This document shows positions 44,791-57,420 of a stretch of 64,000 bases of DNA, one piece after another. The stretch's first letter is position 1. Each line of letters starts with the position of its first letter. The notes beneath the pieces were generated by a model. That model did no database searches. It was given only the letters and a program-made list of their open reading frames with translations, and was not told where the DNA came from. The position numbers were made by a program, and so were the translations under genes. This DNA is from Imbricaverruca yamaguchii (taxonomy: Eukaryota; Arthropoda; Thecostraca; Neoverrucidae): positions 310,001 to 374,000 of the forward strand of contig JAOTOL010001326.1 in assembly GCA_034440575.1 (NCBI GenBank), given 5' to 3'.

Positions 44791-46989
44791 AGCACCTTGT
44801 TGCTAGGTGGCCAGAGGCGCCGAGCCTTCTCAGCCGGTCGAACTCCAAAGGCTGGGAAGTTTCACGTCTGCTTTGCGCCCGAGGTTGCCTCGGGTCGAAG
44901 GGTCGCCATTCCCGACCCGACCTGTCCCGACCCGACCCGACCCGACCTAGGCTCATGACTAATGATGCCCGGTCCAGGCTCATGACTGATGAGGCCCCGG
45001 CCCGCCCATGGCCCAGGGAATCTTGAATGTCAGGGCCCAGGCCCAAGCCCAGCCCACGAGCCCATTCAACTGCCCGACCCGATGCGAACACTGCCTCTTG
45101 CCATCACCTGCACAGGACTCAGTTTGTCCCGCTTATTTTCTTAGTGAAAAAAACAGGGGTGCATACCATGGCAGATGAATTGCTCATGTTTACATACTTA
45201 TGGGAGGGAGACCGTATCGGAATGAGTTATATTTGGTTGCAGTGCAAGCTTGAGTAACTACGATGAATATATTTGCAAGAAAATGGAGGTTCCTCAGTAT
45301 GTCAGTGGCACGCGCTCGTGTGGTTGGTGGGACGGTGCCATTTGTTGGCTATTATATTTGGCTTTATGGCTATTATACGTTCTGGGCTATTTTGTCCAGG
45401 TTCTTATTTTCTTAAGTTTGATTTTATACACGGTTTGATAAAAGACGATCCATTTTAATATTCTAAACATTTTCGCTTCATATTTACCGAACTGGCAACT
45501 TTGGTGCATTTCAACACAGTCTCAGATGCGCGGCCAACGAGAGGGGGGGCAATCTCACCCCCAAAGTCATTTCACCATGCTAAACAAGAAAGTTTTGTAT
45601 TTGCGTCCGAAATGTTGGGCGCGCTTCGTGCCGAAAGTGGTTCCGATAAAATTAAATCTTTGTGTCGGTTGAGCCATCTGGGCGGTGAGGTTATGATCAT
45701 CCTGGCCGCACCACTGCACAACCTAATCGATGCATCATTTCACGACGAGTGTTTTGGCACGTAGCTTTACATAATCAGAGACTTAAAGCAAGGTAAATCA
45801 TTGGAACCCTTGCAGGCAACACGTTCTACGCTGCATTGATGTCGCCTGTGAGACGACGTTCGTTCGCTCACTTCTGTCGCCGACTCCCGCCGCCGAAAAA
45901 AATACTGCACGACCGGCAGTTCTGTACATCAACAAATCCGAGCCGACTTATTTCAATATCGGGATGAACATTCACGCAGGTTCGTGCTTGGTGGGATGGC
46001 ATCAAAGATGCGTGCGCAACGCTTGAGAGCAGCAGGGCCGTACAGCGGAGACCAATAGATGAGAACAGTTGAGAACAGCAGGTGGTGGCGTGGCCATCTG
46101 ACTGTATATTGCATGAGGTCGCACGTGACAACTGGGTGGTCGAGAGACCAACAGAACGAACCCACCTGTCTGCCTTTATCGACTGCTCGTCACAACAGCC
46201 ACCAGTCCATTCACCAAGCTAGATGGGAATATTGGGGCGCGTTTCGACCGACGCGTCTCCGCCGCCGGTTCTAGATTGGCCCACCTCTGGCCCACCTCGA
46301 CTGGGCGACAGTCGCACATGTCGCTTCGGTAACATGGCCAATCGGCAAGTGTTGTGATCGTTCGGCTAGATGCCCCAGCCGAAACAGAGAAAGCTGAGCT
46401 CTCACTCGCCGCGGTGGGAAAACAGGATGGCGTTCTTGTCTCTGGAATATAAATGAATTATGCTTCACCACGCATAGTTTCAATCTGTGTGGTTAAGCAT
46501 GACCGATATTAAGCAGAGAAATAGTGTCACAATTTCGTTCTTACCGCGGTGCAGCTGATCTCTGGACTTGGATACTATCCTACTTGTGGGAGCTGTGAAC
46601 TATTTTCCTCGGCACTGAAGTTGCACATATGCACTGTTTATGACAGCTGGGCCAGACAAAGGTTCCAATAGGACAGCACTAGCAGTAAATCGAGTCTCTT
46701 TTGAGCCGCACATCCTTCATTACAAGTGAAGGACTTCCTGGCACATTGATCACCAGCTCGACGTGAAGTTCGCCCGCAGCGTCGGTCCTGACCGCTTCAT
46801 GCTGCAGCCTAGGACCACATTGATCCTAAACTCAATGTAAAACTTTCGAAATGAACACTAATTCCGGAAGCCATCATCCTGAATCCCGAAATTACGTCCT
46901 CAATCAGCTGCTGGGTGTTCTTTTTTCTCGTAAAAACACCATTTAGCTGAAACCGACCGCTTCAGGTACAATTTGAACAACAGGACACA
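44791..46989. other. Intergenic DNA, no gene recognised
   Basis: A CCCGACC-type short repeat lies at 44915-44950. Several frames of 60-100 codons have no recognised domains. Confidence 0.45.
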
Positions 46990-47205
46990 GCGCCTGATAG
47001 TGACGGTGGTGGAACAACAGGATACATCATCTGCTGGTGACGGTGGTGGAACAACAGGACACATCACGTGACGGTGGTGGAACAACAGGATACATCACCT
47101 GCTGGTGACGGTGGTGGAACAACAGGACACATCACCTACTGGTGACGGTGGTGGAACAACAGGACACATCACCTGCTGGTGACGGTGGTGGAACAACAGG
47201 ATGCA
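46990..47205. repeat. 37-bp minisatellite
   Basis: Five to six copies of GACGGTGGTGGAACAACAGG followed by ACACATCACCTGCTGGT, one of them truncated. Confidence 0.93.
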
Positions 47206-48339
47206 TAATGGATTTAGTGATGCTGGAGTGACATGAGGCCAGGTTGCTTTATTGCTCCTGAAGTTGACCTTGAGCACTGATAATGGCGGGTACTATGCAT
47301 AAAAGTACGCATTTCGTCTTCATAAAAACCGACGTGTTTACTCTAAAGTGGAACATTTCGAAACGAGAAATGTCAAGTGCATTTAATGCCGACATTTGAT
47401 GCTCTCAATGGCCCATTCAAATACCTGTCGAAGCGCGGGGTTCCGGGCAAGGAAGTTCAGCCTCGATGAAAAGAGCAATTTCGCCGCGACTTCTATTTAG
47501 TGTGTTGGCGCGCCGACAGCTCGCTCCAGACGGTCGATGGGCGGTCGGTCGAGCTGCCGGGTAGTGCCAAGTCTCCCCCGGCAGGATGGGCACGGCACAC
47601 GGCACTGGCGGCACCAGGGAGGGGGCAGGGGGTCGCCGCACAGGCGGCACCAGGCCTCTGCCGGGCCCACGGTGACGCACGACAGGCGACTTGGTACACG
47701 TCTGTAGTCTGAACTGTGTCGTCTCGAGCCAAAGTATAGCACGGACGGCTGGACCTTACCACCCAGCAGAACATTGTACCTCGAGACATTTCAACCTAGA
47801 CATTTGCTGTAAAATCCAGTTCATTTCTACTAATGTGCATCGGAGCAGTTAACTTACCGTTGGGGTGGAGGGAGTCTCGTCTATTCACTTTTTCAAGAAG
47901 GCATTGTGGAAGAGTCTGCGTAGACTCCCTTGACTGCATCCAGATTAGGTCATCTTCTCTTTAGTGTTGACGGTGACGAACCTTGAGCGTAGCCGAGACA
48001 CCGTGGCTAGCGTGACAAGCGTGCCGTCCGCCCTAACTACCGTAATAAAAATATAAATACCGTAATATAAATATATATATAAATATAATAAATACCGTAG
48101 TACAAAAAATACCATAATAAAAACCGTAATAGCTCCATTCCATCCAACATTGACTACTGCTGCCTCTGACAGCCTCACGCGCCAACATTTTGTATACCAA
48201 TGGCACCCTCTGACAGGTCGCAGATGGCCCTGCGTGCATCATGCTGCGACCCAGGACGTCCGTAGTGCAGCCAAGTGTACCCCAATGGTGACCCTTTATA
48301 GCCCGAGTGCCCGCAGCGCGCACTACTGGCTCCATTCCG
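47206..48339. other. Intergenic DNA
   Basis: A GC-rich block at 47500-47720 can be read on the minus strand as a Cys-rich stretch (CRLCGDPLPPPWCRQC), but frames overlap and no family fits. An AT-rich (TAAATA)n-like run lies at 48040-48115. Confidence 0.4.
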
Positions 48340-48540
48340 GATTATTGCTGGGCGGATTTATAGACCAGGATTATATTGCTAAGGAAAGCTTTTTGCGTGA
48401 ACCCTGGCGCTGCCACCCGATCCATACATTCCAGTGCAACAGTAGTTTCGACCGAGAGTTTAACGTGCCGTCAATGCCCCGACACGGGGACCCCGGTAGC
48501 TCGTCTCGGACCTTATCTGGCCAGTTGTTGCTGTTGTTAC
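48340..48540 (+). repeat. Dispersed repeat, copy B
   Basis: Direct, diverged partner of 40975-41205 with the same ordered landmarks, including TTGCGTGAACCCTGG and AACGTGCCGTCAATGC. Confidence 0.8.
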
Positions 48541-50366
48541 ATGTTAAGGTGAAATATCTACACAGACCAGAACATGATGGAACTGACGACCCATCTAAGC
48601 TTTTAGTCAGTGGTGTACTTCAGTGCATGACACGCTAAGGTTGATTATTAACCCGGCATGGACCGAAGAGGGAGGGTGACGGGAAATCTCCATCGGTTGA
48701 ATATTCGCGATAACTTGAAAACGCATTGCGATATTTGCACAATTATAATACCTGTCCAATCAATTGTATTCCTGTTTCCAAAGTTAAAATGTCAAAGCCA
48801 TCGTGATTGGTCAGGCGTGAGCGACGTCAGACCGACGTCATGTTTACCGATTTGAGACAAAAGCGCATCGGTGAGCACAAATTAACATATAAATATATGT
48901 TACATAAATTGACCTCACACAGAAGCGGCAATCCAAAGACAATTAATAGATAAGCTTCATGCGATGTCATTGTCTTGTTATAATCGTTCACTTTGAAATG
49001 ACGGCATGTAAAAAATTGACAGAAAAAAGCACTCCAAAATGCGCCCTTCAGTAAATCTTGCCTGCGTCACGGCTCAGATTGGATGCAATTACCCGAGACT
49101 AGATGTCGCATGTGAGCTGTGCCGCACATTTTTGTTGTTTGCAGTTTGTATCTATTGTATGTTCGGTGCACACATATTGTGTGATTATATGTACCTACTT
49201 ACATGTATATCCAGTAAAAGTAGAAAATACTGTTATCACCATCACTGTAGTTATTACAATATTGCATGTCCTAGATATGTTGAATTTCGTTTTGTTCATT
49301 CAAATCGTGCCACTAGTTTTCGAGCTATGTACTTTTGATCAGGTTGGCCTGATATGACCTTGAGCTTCCTGCCCCTCCCCCTTCACCTTATCCGTTGACA
49401 TCTGCAAAGGTGCCCGCATGGCAATTGCCATTTGCACATGTGAACAAAATGCCAATTGGATAGTCCGGCTTTCCATTATAAACCATGATAGCGCTTCCAT
49501 CCGCTTATTCACCACCAAGGTTATTCATTTGGCCTAGACATAACATGGATTATGAACAAACAACGGAATTTCACCTCGTCTCTGACAATCGAAATTACGG
49601 TTAAGCACTCCCACTTCACGTTTAGATAGTTCAAATAGGAGAGCACTGACCGATATTTCAGTTATTAGCTGAACTGGACTTGACCTTGACCTGCGACCTG
49701 GTGCGACATACTTGACATACTTGACTGCGACATACTTCTACCTCAGTATGCAGCATGCCTAATCAGTGCACAATGATTTCAAAATAAACCTTTGAATTCA
49801 ATCAGATCGGGATAATCACATATTGAATGCTTTATATTCAATGCTTAATATTTGATTGATTTTGCCTGGACCTGTGACCTTAATATAGACTTAGACCATA
49901 ATTGCATAAGTGATCGCACTCCACAGCCCTATCGATTGCCGTTTGAATTTGTAAAAATCTCCCCAGCCGTTCTTGAGATAAGCAGGGAGAAATATTTGTC
50001 AATGGTGCGCATCTGAGGAGACCGGCCAATACCGGCTCAAAGCGTGTGTGCTGGCGTTAGTAGGAATATATCTCTTTAAGATCTGTCTTGTCCATGCTCT
50101 CATATGTAATACAATTTTTATCAGGTAAATCTTATGTTCCCTGGGTTAAGCACTCATTGGTGCGGCTAATCAGCATGCACTCAAATGGCAACATTTGAGC
50201 AATGCTGCTCAACATTAGCAACATTGGGTGTTATTGTTGCGTGCAACATTGAGTGCTATTTTTCAAATTTAGTTCAAAATTGTGACCCATGCGCATAGCA
50301 AACTCCACAGATGCGGGCAATGTTCCTGGTCGCTAAGGGAGCTTCCCAAAGACGGCCGAATATGGC
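48541..50366. other. AT-rich intergenic DNA
   Basis: Unique-looking sequence with no recognised gene. It may hold upstream exons of the glutamine-rich frame that starts near 50367, but none can be identified. Confidence 0.4.
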
Positions 50367-52665
50367 ATGATGTATTTGCTAATGTGTTGTTTTGTCACGT
50401 ATCGCCTTAAGCTTAGCGCTAAGTTCCTCAAGGCTAGATTGTGCTACATCAGGCCTGCACGGTGCTCCAACACCGCTGCTAACGAAACTCGACCGACGTT
50501 TTCGCAGGCCACGCGACCTGACCGTCTACAAGGGCAGACACGGCTTCCGCAGCGGCAGTTCCAGCAATCGAGCACGCAGCAGCGGCCTCAACAGCAGCCA
50601 CAGCAGCGGCGTCAACAGCAGCCACAGCAGCGGCCTCCACAGCAGCCACAGCAGCGGCCTCCACAGCAGCCACAACAGCGACCTCCACAGCAGCCACAGC
50701 AGCGACCTCCACAGCAGCCACAACAGCGACTTCAACTGCAGCCACAACAGCGTCCTCCACAGCAGCCACAACAGCGACCTCCACAGCAGTCACAACAGCG
50801 ACTTCAACAGCAGCCACAGCAGCGGCCTCAACAGCAGCCTCAACAGCGGCCTCCACAGCAGCCACAACAGCGACCTCCACAGCAGCCACAACAGCGACTT
50901 CAACTGCAGCCACAACAGCGTCCTCCACAGCAGCCACAACAGCGACCTCAACAGCAGCCACAGCAGCCACATCAATGCAGCACAGCAGCAGCCTCAACAG
51001 CAGCCACATCAGCGACCTCAACAGCAGCCTCAACAGCGGCTATCTCAACAGCAACTGCAACAGCGGCCTCCACAGCAGCCACAACAGCGACCTCCACAGC
51101 AGCCACAACAGCGACCTCAACTGCAGCCACAGCAGCGGCCTCAACAGCAGCCTCAACAGCGGCCTCCACAGCAGCCACAACAGCGACCTCAACAGCAGCC
51201 ACAACAGCGACCTCAACAGCAGCCACAGCAGCGACCTCAACAGCAGCCACAGCAGCGGCCTCAACAGCAGCCACAGCAGCGGCCTCAACAGCAGCCACAG
51301 CAGCGACCTCAACAGCAACTGCAACAGCGGCCTCAACAGCAGCCTCCACTGCAGCGGCGTCAGCAACAGATACGACAGCGGCCTCAACAACAGCAACAGC
51401 AGCGGCCTCAACAGCATCCACAACAGCGTCCCCAACAGCAGATACAACAGCGGCCTCAACAGCAGCTACAACAGCGGCCTCAACAGCAGTCACAACAGCG
51501 ACCACCACAGCAAGTGCAACAGCGTGTGTCACATCAACCACAACGGCAACCACAACGGCAACCACAACCGCAGGTGCAACAGCGGCAGGCGCCGGCACTT
51601 CCGCAGCGCCCAGTTCCATCCCAGTCCAGTACACAGCGTCTTCAGCAGTTCCCAGGAAGAGGAAGCCACCAGCCGGTCAGGCTCCAACGACAACAAACAA
51701 CTAGACCTCAGCACCAGCCAGACTCATCCCAGCAGACGCCGCTGAGAACCCAACAGCGGCCAATCGGAATCCAACGGCGACAGCCTGTAACCCGCCGGCA
51801 ACAGCCGACCAGAACCCAGCCGCAGCCAATCAGAGGCCAGCAGCAGCCGACCCCACCCCAGTCGCAGCCAATCAGAGGCCAGCAGCAGCCGATCCCACCC
51901 CAGTCGCAGCCAATCAGAGGCCAGCAGCAGTCAATCCCACCCCAGCCGCAGCCAATCAGAGACCAGCAGCAGCCAATCCCACCCCAGCAGCAGCGAATCA
52001 GAGGCCAGCAGTCAATCCCACCCCAGCCACAGCCAATCAGAGGACAGCAGCAGCCAATCCCACCCCAGCAGCAGCGAATCAGAGGCCAGCAGTCAATCCC
52101 ACCCCAGCCACAGCCAATCAGAGGACAGCAGCCGAGCCCACCCCAACCGCAGCCAAGCATAATTCAACGACGGTTAATCATATCCCGAGAACAGCTAATC
52201 CAGCCTCAGCAACGGCCAATCCGAGCCGAAGAGCAGGCTGCCCTATCCCAACAGCAGCCGGCAAGGCTGGCGACACAGACGCCTCTGCCACAACAGCGCA
52301 CAAACAGATCTCAACAGCAGGTTCCCGGAAAACAACCGGAAATCGGAAACCAGTCACGAGCGAGAAGACCCCGACAGCAATTGGTTCCACCACAACAGCG
52401 AATACCACCCCAACAATCGAGCGGAACTCAACAGCAACCAATTAGATTCCAACAACGACCATCAAGGCCTCGTCAGCAGCCAAGCAGGCTGCAACAACAA
52501 CAGCGGCAACCAATCAGGCCGCAACAGCGGCCCGGGCAACGCATTCCCACGGCTAGAGACTCCACCTCACGTGGTTTTTCAGTGCCGGTTCACGCTGGAG
52601 TTCTGCCTCTACAGAGCGAGCTTCCCCCTGAGAGGCCCCTCTTCCCTCCCTTTAATACATCCTAG
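50367..52665 (+). CDS. Glutamine/proline-rich repeat protein, frame-shifted
   Basis: A CAG/CAA-rich stretch encodes QQRPQQQPQQRPPQQPQ-type repeats (about 8-aa periods). From about 51830 it encodes a 14-residue repeat QPIRGQQQPIPPQS, ending with a unique tail (PERPLFPPFNTS) and TAG at 52663-52665. The Q-rich reading uses one frame from the ATG at 50367 (or from a likely exon start at 50508 after TTTTCGCAG) to about 50975. It uses a different frame from about 50985 to the end. A one-base-type indel at 50971-50985 would join them. This could be a sequencing error, an allele or a decayed gene. In both parts the frame giving Q/P rather than S/H/N or T/A runs into the unique tail, which is why I prefer it. 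AATAAA follows near 52900. Low-complexity Q/P proteins may be secreted, structural or nuclear, and the function is unknown. Confidence 0.5.
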
Positions 52666-55600
52666 TAGTGGATGTTGACGTGAATATGGCATTTCGATGT
52701 TCTCGTCTTTTACTGGTGTCACCTGATCAGGGCTCCACCGTAGGCGGTGATTTTATGCAAGCAATCGTTATTTGATTTTAAAAAATGCCTGGGGAGGTGT
52801 TCCAAATGCGTAAGTAAGCAGTGCTCTTTCAATGATATCGATTGGAGCTTTAGGCATATTCCCAAAGCTACTGGGAATTACAGATAAGAGATGTTACCTA
52901 CAATAAAATGAATATTTCGTCGACTGGGCTCTTCAGTTCATTTACTTTCGAACGACTGAGCATTGAGTAAGAATTGTCATGGTAAGCATTCGCCATTATT
53001 CGTATCCGTCTATTTCAGAACCGTATACGACATATCTGATGTACTGTAATAGTTTGAACCACTGATGCGGATCGTTTTCATTTTATGGTCATCTGCATGT
53101 GGTTAGTGCCCGTATGATCCAACGTTCATATATCACGCTTGTGAGGTATCATTTCTGTTTAATATTAACTTCAGTAGTACCATAGATCACCTTGTCGTCT
53201 TTAATTTGTACTGCTGCCTCGATTGACATGTAGGCGTGAGTATCGCCGTGTGCCCTTCCGACGCGACAAGGCTGATTCACACATGATGCTTGGATATGTG
53301 TCTGATAATTATTTGTTATATGATGTAAATTTACAAGCGAGGCAGACGACCTGCGAGCCGTCCATAAATGATGATGATGATAGTTGGGGTTTTTAGGCGC
53401 ATCGACCTGTGTAGGTCATTTAGCGCCCATACGTACCCGGACAATGGTAATGAGTATTGAAGTTCGTCTAAATCGTTTAGAATATGAATATTGTCATATG
53501 TGATCCGCGTGTGGATGATGTCGAATTGTGAGAGAGCGTGATGAACGGACACTTCGGGGGCATTAGCTCACATGCTCTGGTTCTTTGACCGCGAGATCCC
53601 GCTGGCTTCTGTGACCCATGGGCGCATATGGGGGTGGAACAGAGCATGCGTGTGATGCCGTTAAGGGAAGCACACTGTGCGTCCGTCGAGTTTGGCGCCG
53701 GACAATGTGGTATTGCAAAACACTGCACGATCACGAGTCCGCCTCCGCCCGCTGCACGTCCGACCGCGGAGCTGTACAGCGGTTCGGGGGAACGTACGGA
53801 CAGATTTGGCGTGCCGTTAGTCCCGTGGCTGAAAGGGTAGGGCCGGCTAGGTTATATAGACGGCCACGGAACGTGCCCAACGTGGCAGCGATCCCTGCCC
53901 ACCCGTGGACACATTAGCCTGGTCGCACGTCTACGGCGAATACGGTCCGGCGCGGCATCGACTTAAGGTTAGGCAGATCGGTCAAAGACACCAGAGCACT
54001 TGTATAAGCCATCGGGGCAAGTAGAATGAGCCCCCGTCGTAGAATGAGCCTCCGAACGAGAAACGCTGCCAATAATGGCTAGGCCATCTATGATCGGCAG
54101 TGAGAGTTTTACACATTCGGCCAACATACCATAAAAATAGAGCAATCGTCTGTCGATATGTGTTTTTGTGCTGCTGACGGTGGGGGAGCAAAATTTAGGA
54201 AGCCAGCAATTCATTAATCAATAAGGAGAGAATGAATGGGGTGAGCGAATGTGAAGGGAATGAGGAGAATTAATGTGTGTAGGTAGCTTTTATGACCAGC
54301 AGAAGCCGCTTGGGGTAAAACACAGGCACCTATATCGTGCGGTACATTGCACAAAATTATGCTAATATTAGCATCCAAAAGCTCCCAATTCAGGACAGGT
54401 CATTCTACCCAAGGACAAACCTCATTCTCATTAATTCTCTAATACAAAGTATTTATTCTAATTTGGCTAACACTCACTTACCTACATGATGTTCTCAAAA
54501 CTTTGACCTCGCACACATATCATTTCGTGTTAGGGACGGTAGCTCAAACAGCACGAAGTCGGCTGGGGTCTGAGGAATGTATGATGGAGGTGGCGGGTAA
54601 ACACAACACAAGACATTCCCGACATAGGCACGATCAACAAAGGAGTGATTTAGCTCAGTATTAATTAGTCCAGTCTATGTCTAGAGTCAAGCCACCTTCA
54701 GCCCTGTTAAAATGCAGTCTTAGTTAAGATCGAGCCCTAAATAAATCAGATCAGTTTCTGGGTTTTCACTGGGTTTCCACTGGGTTCAAAGCTGGGTTTC
54801 CACTACCCTTCACCCCCCCCCCCCAGCACACCCCCACGAACCCCGACTCCAAAATCCACCACACCCCATCGACGGCAGAGCTACCACCCATGCAAATCCA
54901 CGAATGCAGTTCGTAGTGCCAAAGCGAATGTAGTGCCAGTATGAAAATGCAGTGTTCCTGTGCCGGACTTGAATTTCCCCAGAGCTATGACCTGGCAACC
55001 AGGCGTCAACAGAATAGGGGGACACCTGGCTCGGTATTCAAACAAGCCATGGACAATTTCAGGATTATAATTTCGTATCAGATCAGAGCAGTGTACAACA
55101 CCTTTCGAGAAGTTTTTGTCCCGTGTGGCTCAACTAAAATAGGTATCGCGACATCACGCCTCCTGCCTTGCTCTCGTACGCTGTATTTAAATTCAGTTAA
55201 GACAATGGTCTTTCTTGCATTCTCAGTACTACGAAATTCCATTTCAACTGCTCCATCCCTCAGCTTTTCCCCACTGGGCTACGTCATCAACCAGGTCGCA
55301 TCCGCGCTTCCGTTCAAATGATGAGAGTGCACGTAGTCTTTTCAATAGTTTAAATAGTTCAATAGTTCACGTAGTCGGCGGACTTGAGGATCAGCACTCG
55401 TGGCGATGACAGCCTAGACTCTGAACTAGTTTCTGAGTGTTGACGATGCGAAGCGGTGGTAAAGACCACGAGGCGGGGCAGGGAAGCTGAAAGCGATGGG
55501 CCTCTACAGGTGTAGGCTCACTTGTTACGGCTTACGGTACGCAAGCTGGTGTTCTAGTTCTTTGCGAAAGGTCCAGGCAAGATTTCCTTGTTGGAAATTG

Positions 55601-55730
55601 CCATAGAGTGCGATTGTTTTCGGCTCCTCGTGGCGCCCCACCACACAGCCTCTGGTGCCCCCCCGCTACAAGGGGAGGGGGCGCCTATTCCCGCCGACGG
55701 GAGGACGCCAGGCGCCCGAGGAGTTGTACG
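52666..55730. other. Intergenic DNA, no gene recognised
   Basis: Bases 53365-53440 (ATGATGATGATGATAG then GTTTTTAGGCGCATCGACC) look like part of a dispersed repeat with a trinucleotide tail. A C-run is at 54812-54824. Frames are short and without domains. Confidence 0.4.
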
Positions 55731-55771
55731 GGGCAGGTAACACCTTCTCCCAGTGAAGGTGTTACCTGCCC
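55731..55771. other. Perfect 17-bp hairpin
   Basis: GGGCAGGTAACACCTTC (55731-55747) and its exact reverse complement (55755-55771) flank the 7-base loop TCCCAGT. The stem and loop lengths equal those of the hairpin at 44750-44790, but the sequence is unrelated. A third partial copy, GTTACCTGCC, lies at about 55815-55824. Confidence 0.9.
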
Positions 55772-56864
55772 TTGTGACCACTCCGATAAATCTGTGCGGA
55801 CCGGTAGAAGCTGGGTTACCTGCCAGTGACATGGTGGGGTTGTTAGCAGAGTTGTATGAAGGACATGAAAAGGAGCGTTGGCATAGGATAGATACTGAAA
55901 TGGGAAGACAGGGACGGACGATGGGGACTACGAGATCCCCCGGAAATACCTGCGTTCTTCCACACCCCTAATCGAGGCGGCTGTATTAGCCCAAGGGAGC
56001 ACTATTTCCCCAACCAGCCGAGCAGCGATGGCTGACCCACTGCTGGAATAGTTAGTTGTGAAGGAAAAAAGGTCATCGATTGATGGTATTTGTTAGTTGT
56101 GGAAGAAACCAAAGGTGATCGATTGCGTTGACCGCTGAAGTCTTCCAGGAGGTCCTATTTCACATAATTACACAGTAAAGTAGACAATGTCAAGGCTAAT
56201 CTCCATGCACGAGGTGTTTTACCTAATATTTGCGTTTCATATGTATGCCCTGAGAAATTACAATGCCAAAGCAAAATGACATTGTAAGTCACCTATATGG
56301 GTCACCTATAGCGCATGTAGGGCGAGTTGTATCTAATTACGCCACTTGGAACGGTTTGCGCAAATGCACGCGGACATCATAGGACAACCTTTATTGTTAA
56401 ATACGCGTTCTATGTAGCCTAGACAATTCTGCAATGTTCATACCACAGCTTGATGGATGTGTCCCATTCTTTTATTTGAACACATGACGAGTTTTCGCTT
56501 AGGTGGGTGCATTCTGCGCTAAGCGCATCCCCCTCATAACTTTGTCGCCACCGTATCGGCCATAATTAAGCTGCTGGCTCCTTCAGTAGATCACCGGGCT
56601 TCAAAACGATCTCCAGCCGTGATGACGATGCTAGCGAAATGATGATAAACGTGCCTGCCACCGGTCCTCTCGGGATTGGCTCGTTAATCTTCGTCCTATC
56701 AGCTATGACGTCACCTGCCAACAGCACTCAATCGTTAAAGTGCGAGGTAATAATTAGCAATGTTTGACATAGATTGCGAGCCACGCATCTCGCAGCCACA
56801 TATATATAGATCTCAGTCGCAAATAAATGGTACAATATCCCATACAAGGGTGCGTCGCTGCCGA
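55772..56864. other. Intergenic DNA, nothing recognised
   Basis: Unique-looking sequence with no domain-bearing frame, RNA gene or terminal repeat. Confidence 0.4.
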
Positions 56865-57420
56865 CGATCTGACCGACTGATCATAGCTGCCCTGAGCTGA
56901 CCACCGCTGCCCGATCTGACCATCGCTACCCGATCTGACCATCGCTGCCCGATCTGACCATCGCTGCCCCGATCTGACCCTCGCTGCCCGATCTGACCAT
57001 CGCTGCCCGATCTGACCATCGCTTCCCTGATCTGACCAGTGCTGCCCCGATCTGACTGACTGACCATAGCTGCCCTGATCTGACCATCACTACCCCGATC
57101 TGACCATCGCTGCCCCAGATCTGACCATCGCTTCCCGATCTGACCAGTGCTGCCCCGATCTGACCGACTGACCATAGCTGCCCTGATCTGACCATCGCTG
57201 CCCGATCTGACCATCACTACCCCGATCTGACCATCGCTGCCCCGAACTGACCGACTGACTATCGTTGCCCCGATTTGACCATCACTACCCCGACCTGACC
57301 ATCGCTGCCCCGATCTGACCATCGCTGCCCCGATCTGACCATCACTACCCCGACCTGACCATCGCTGCCCCGATCTGACCATCGCTGCCCGATCTGACCA
57401 TCGCTAGCCCGATCTGACCG
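56865..57420. repeat. 20-bp minisatellite (GATCTGACCATCGCTGCCCC)
   Basis: About twenty-eight copies of a 19-20-bp unit, with recurrent variants (CACTACC, GACTGACC) arranged in a higher-order pattern. The long minus-strand frames rich in SDGQIG come from the repeat. Confidence 0.96.

Noticed and set aside
47417..47790. Cys-rich minus-strand frames that might be a LINE C-terminal zinc knuckle
   Set aside because: Three overlapping frames are open. The Cys spacing does not match a family, and no reverse transcriptase lies next to it.
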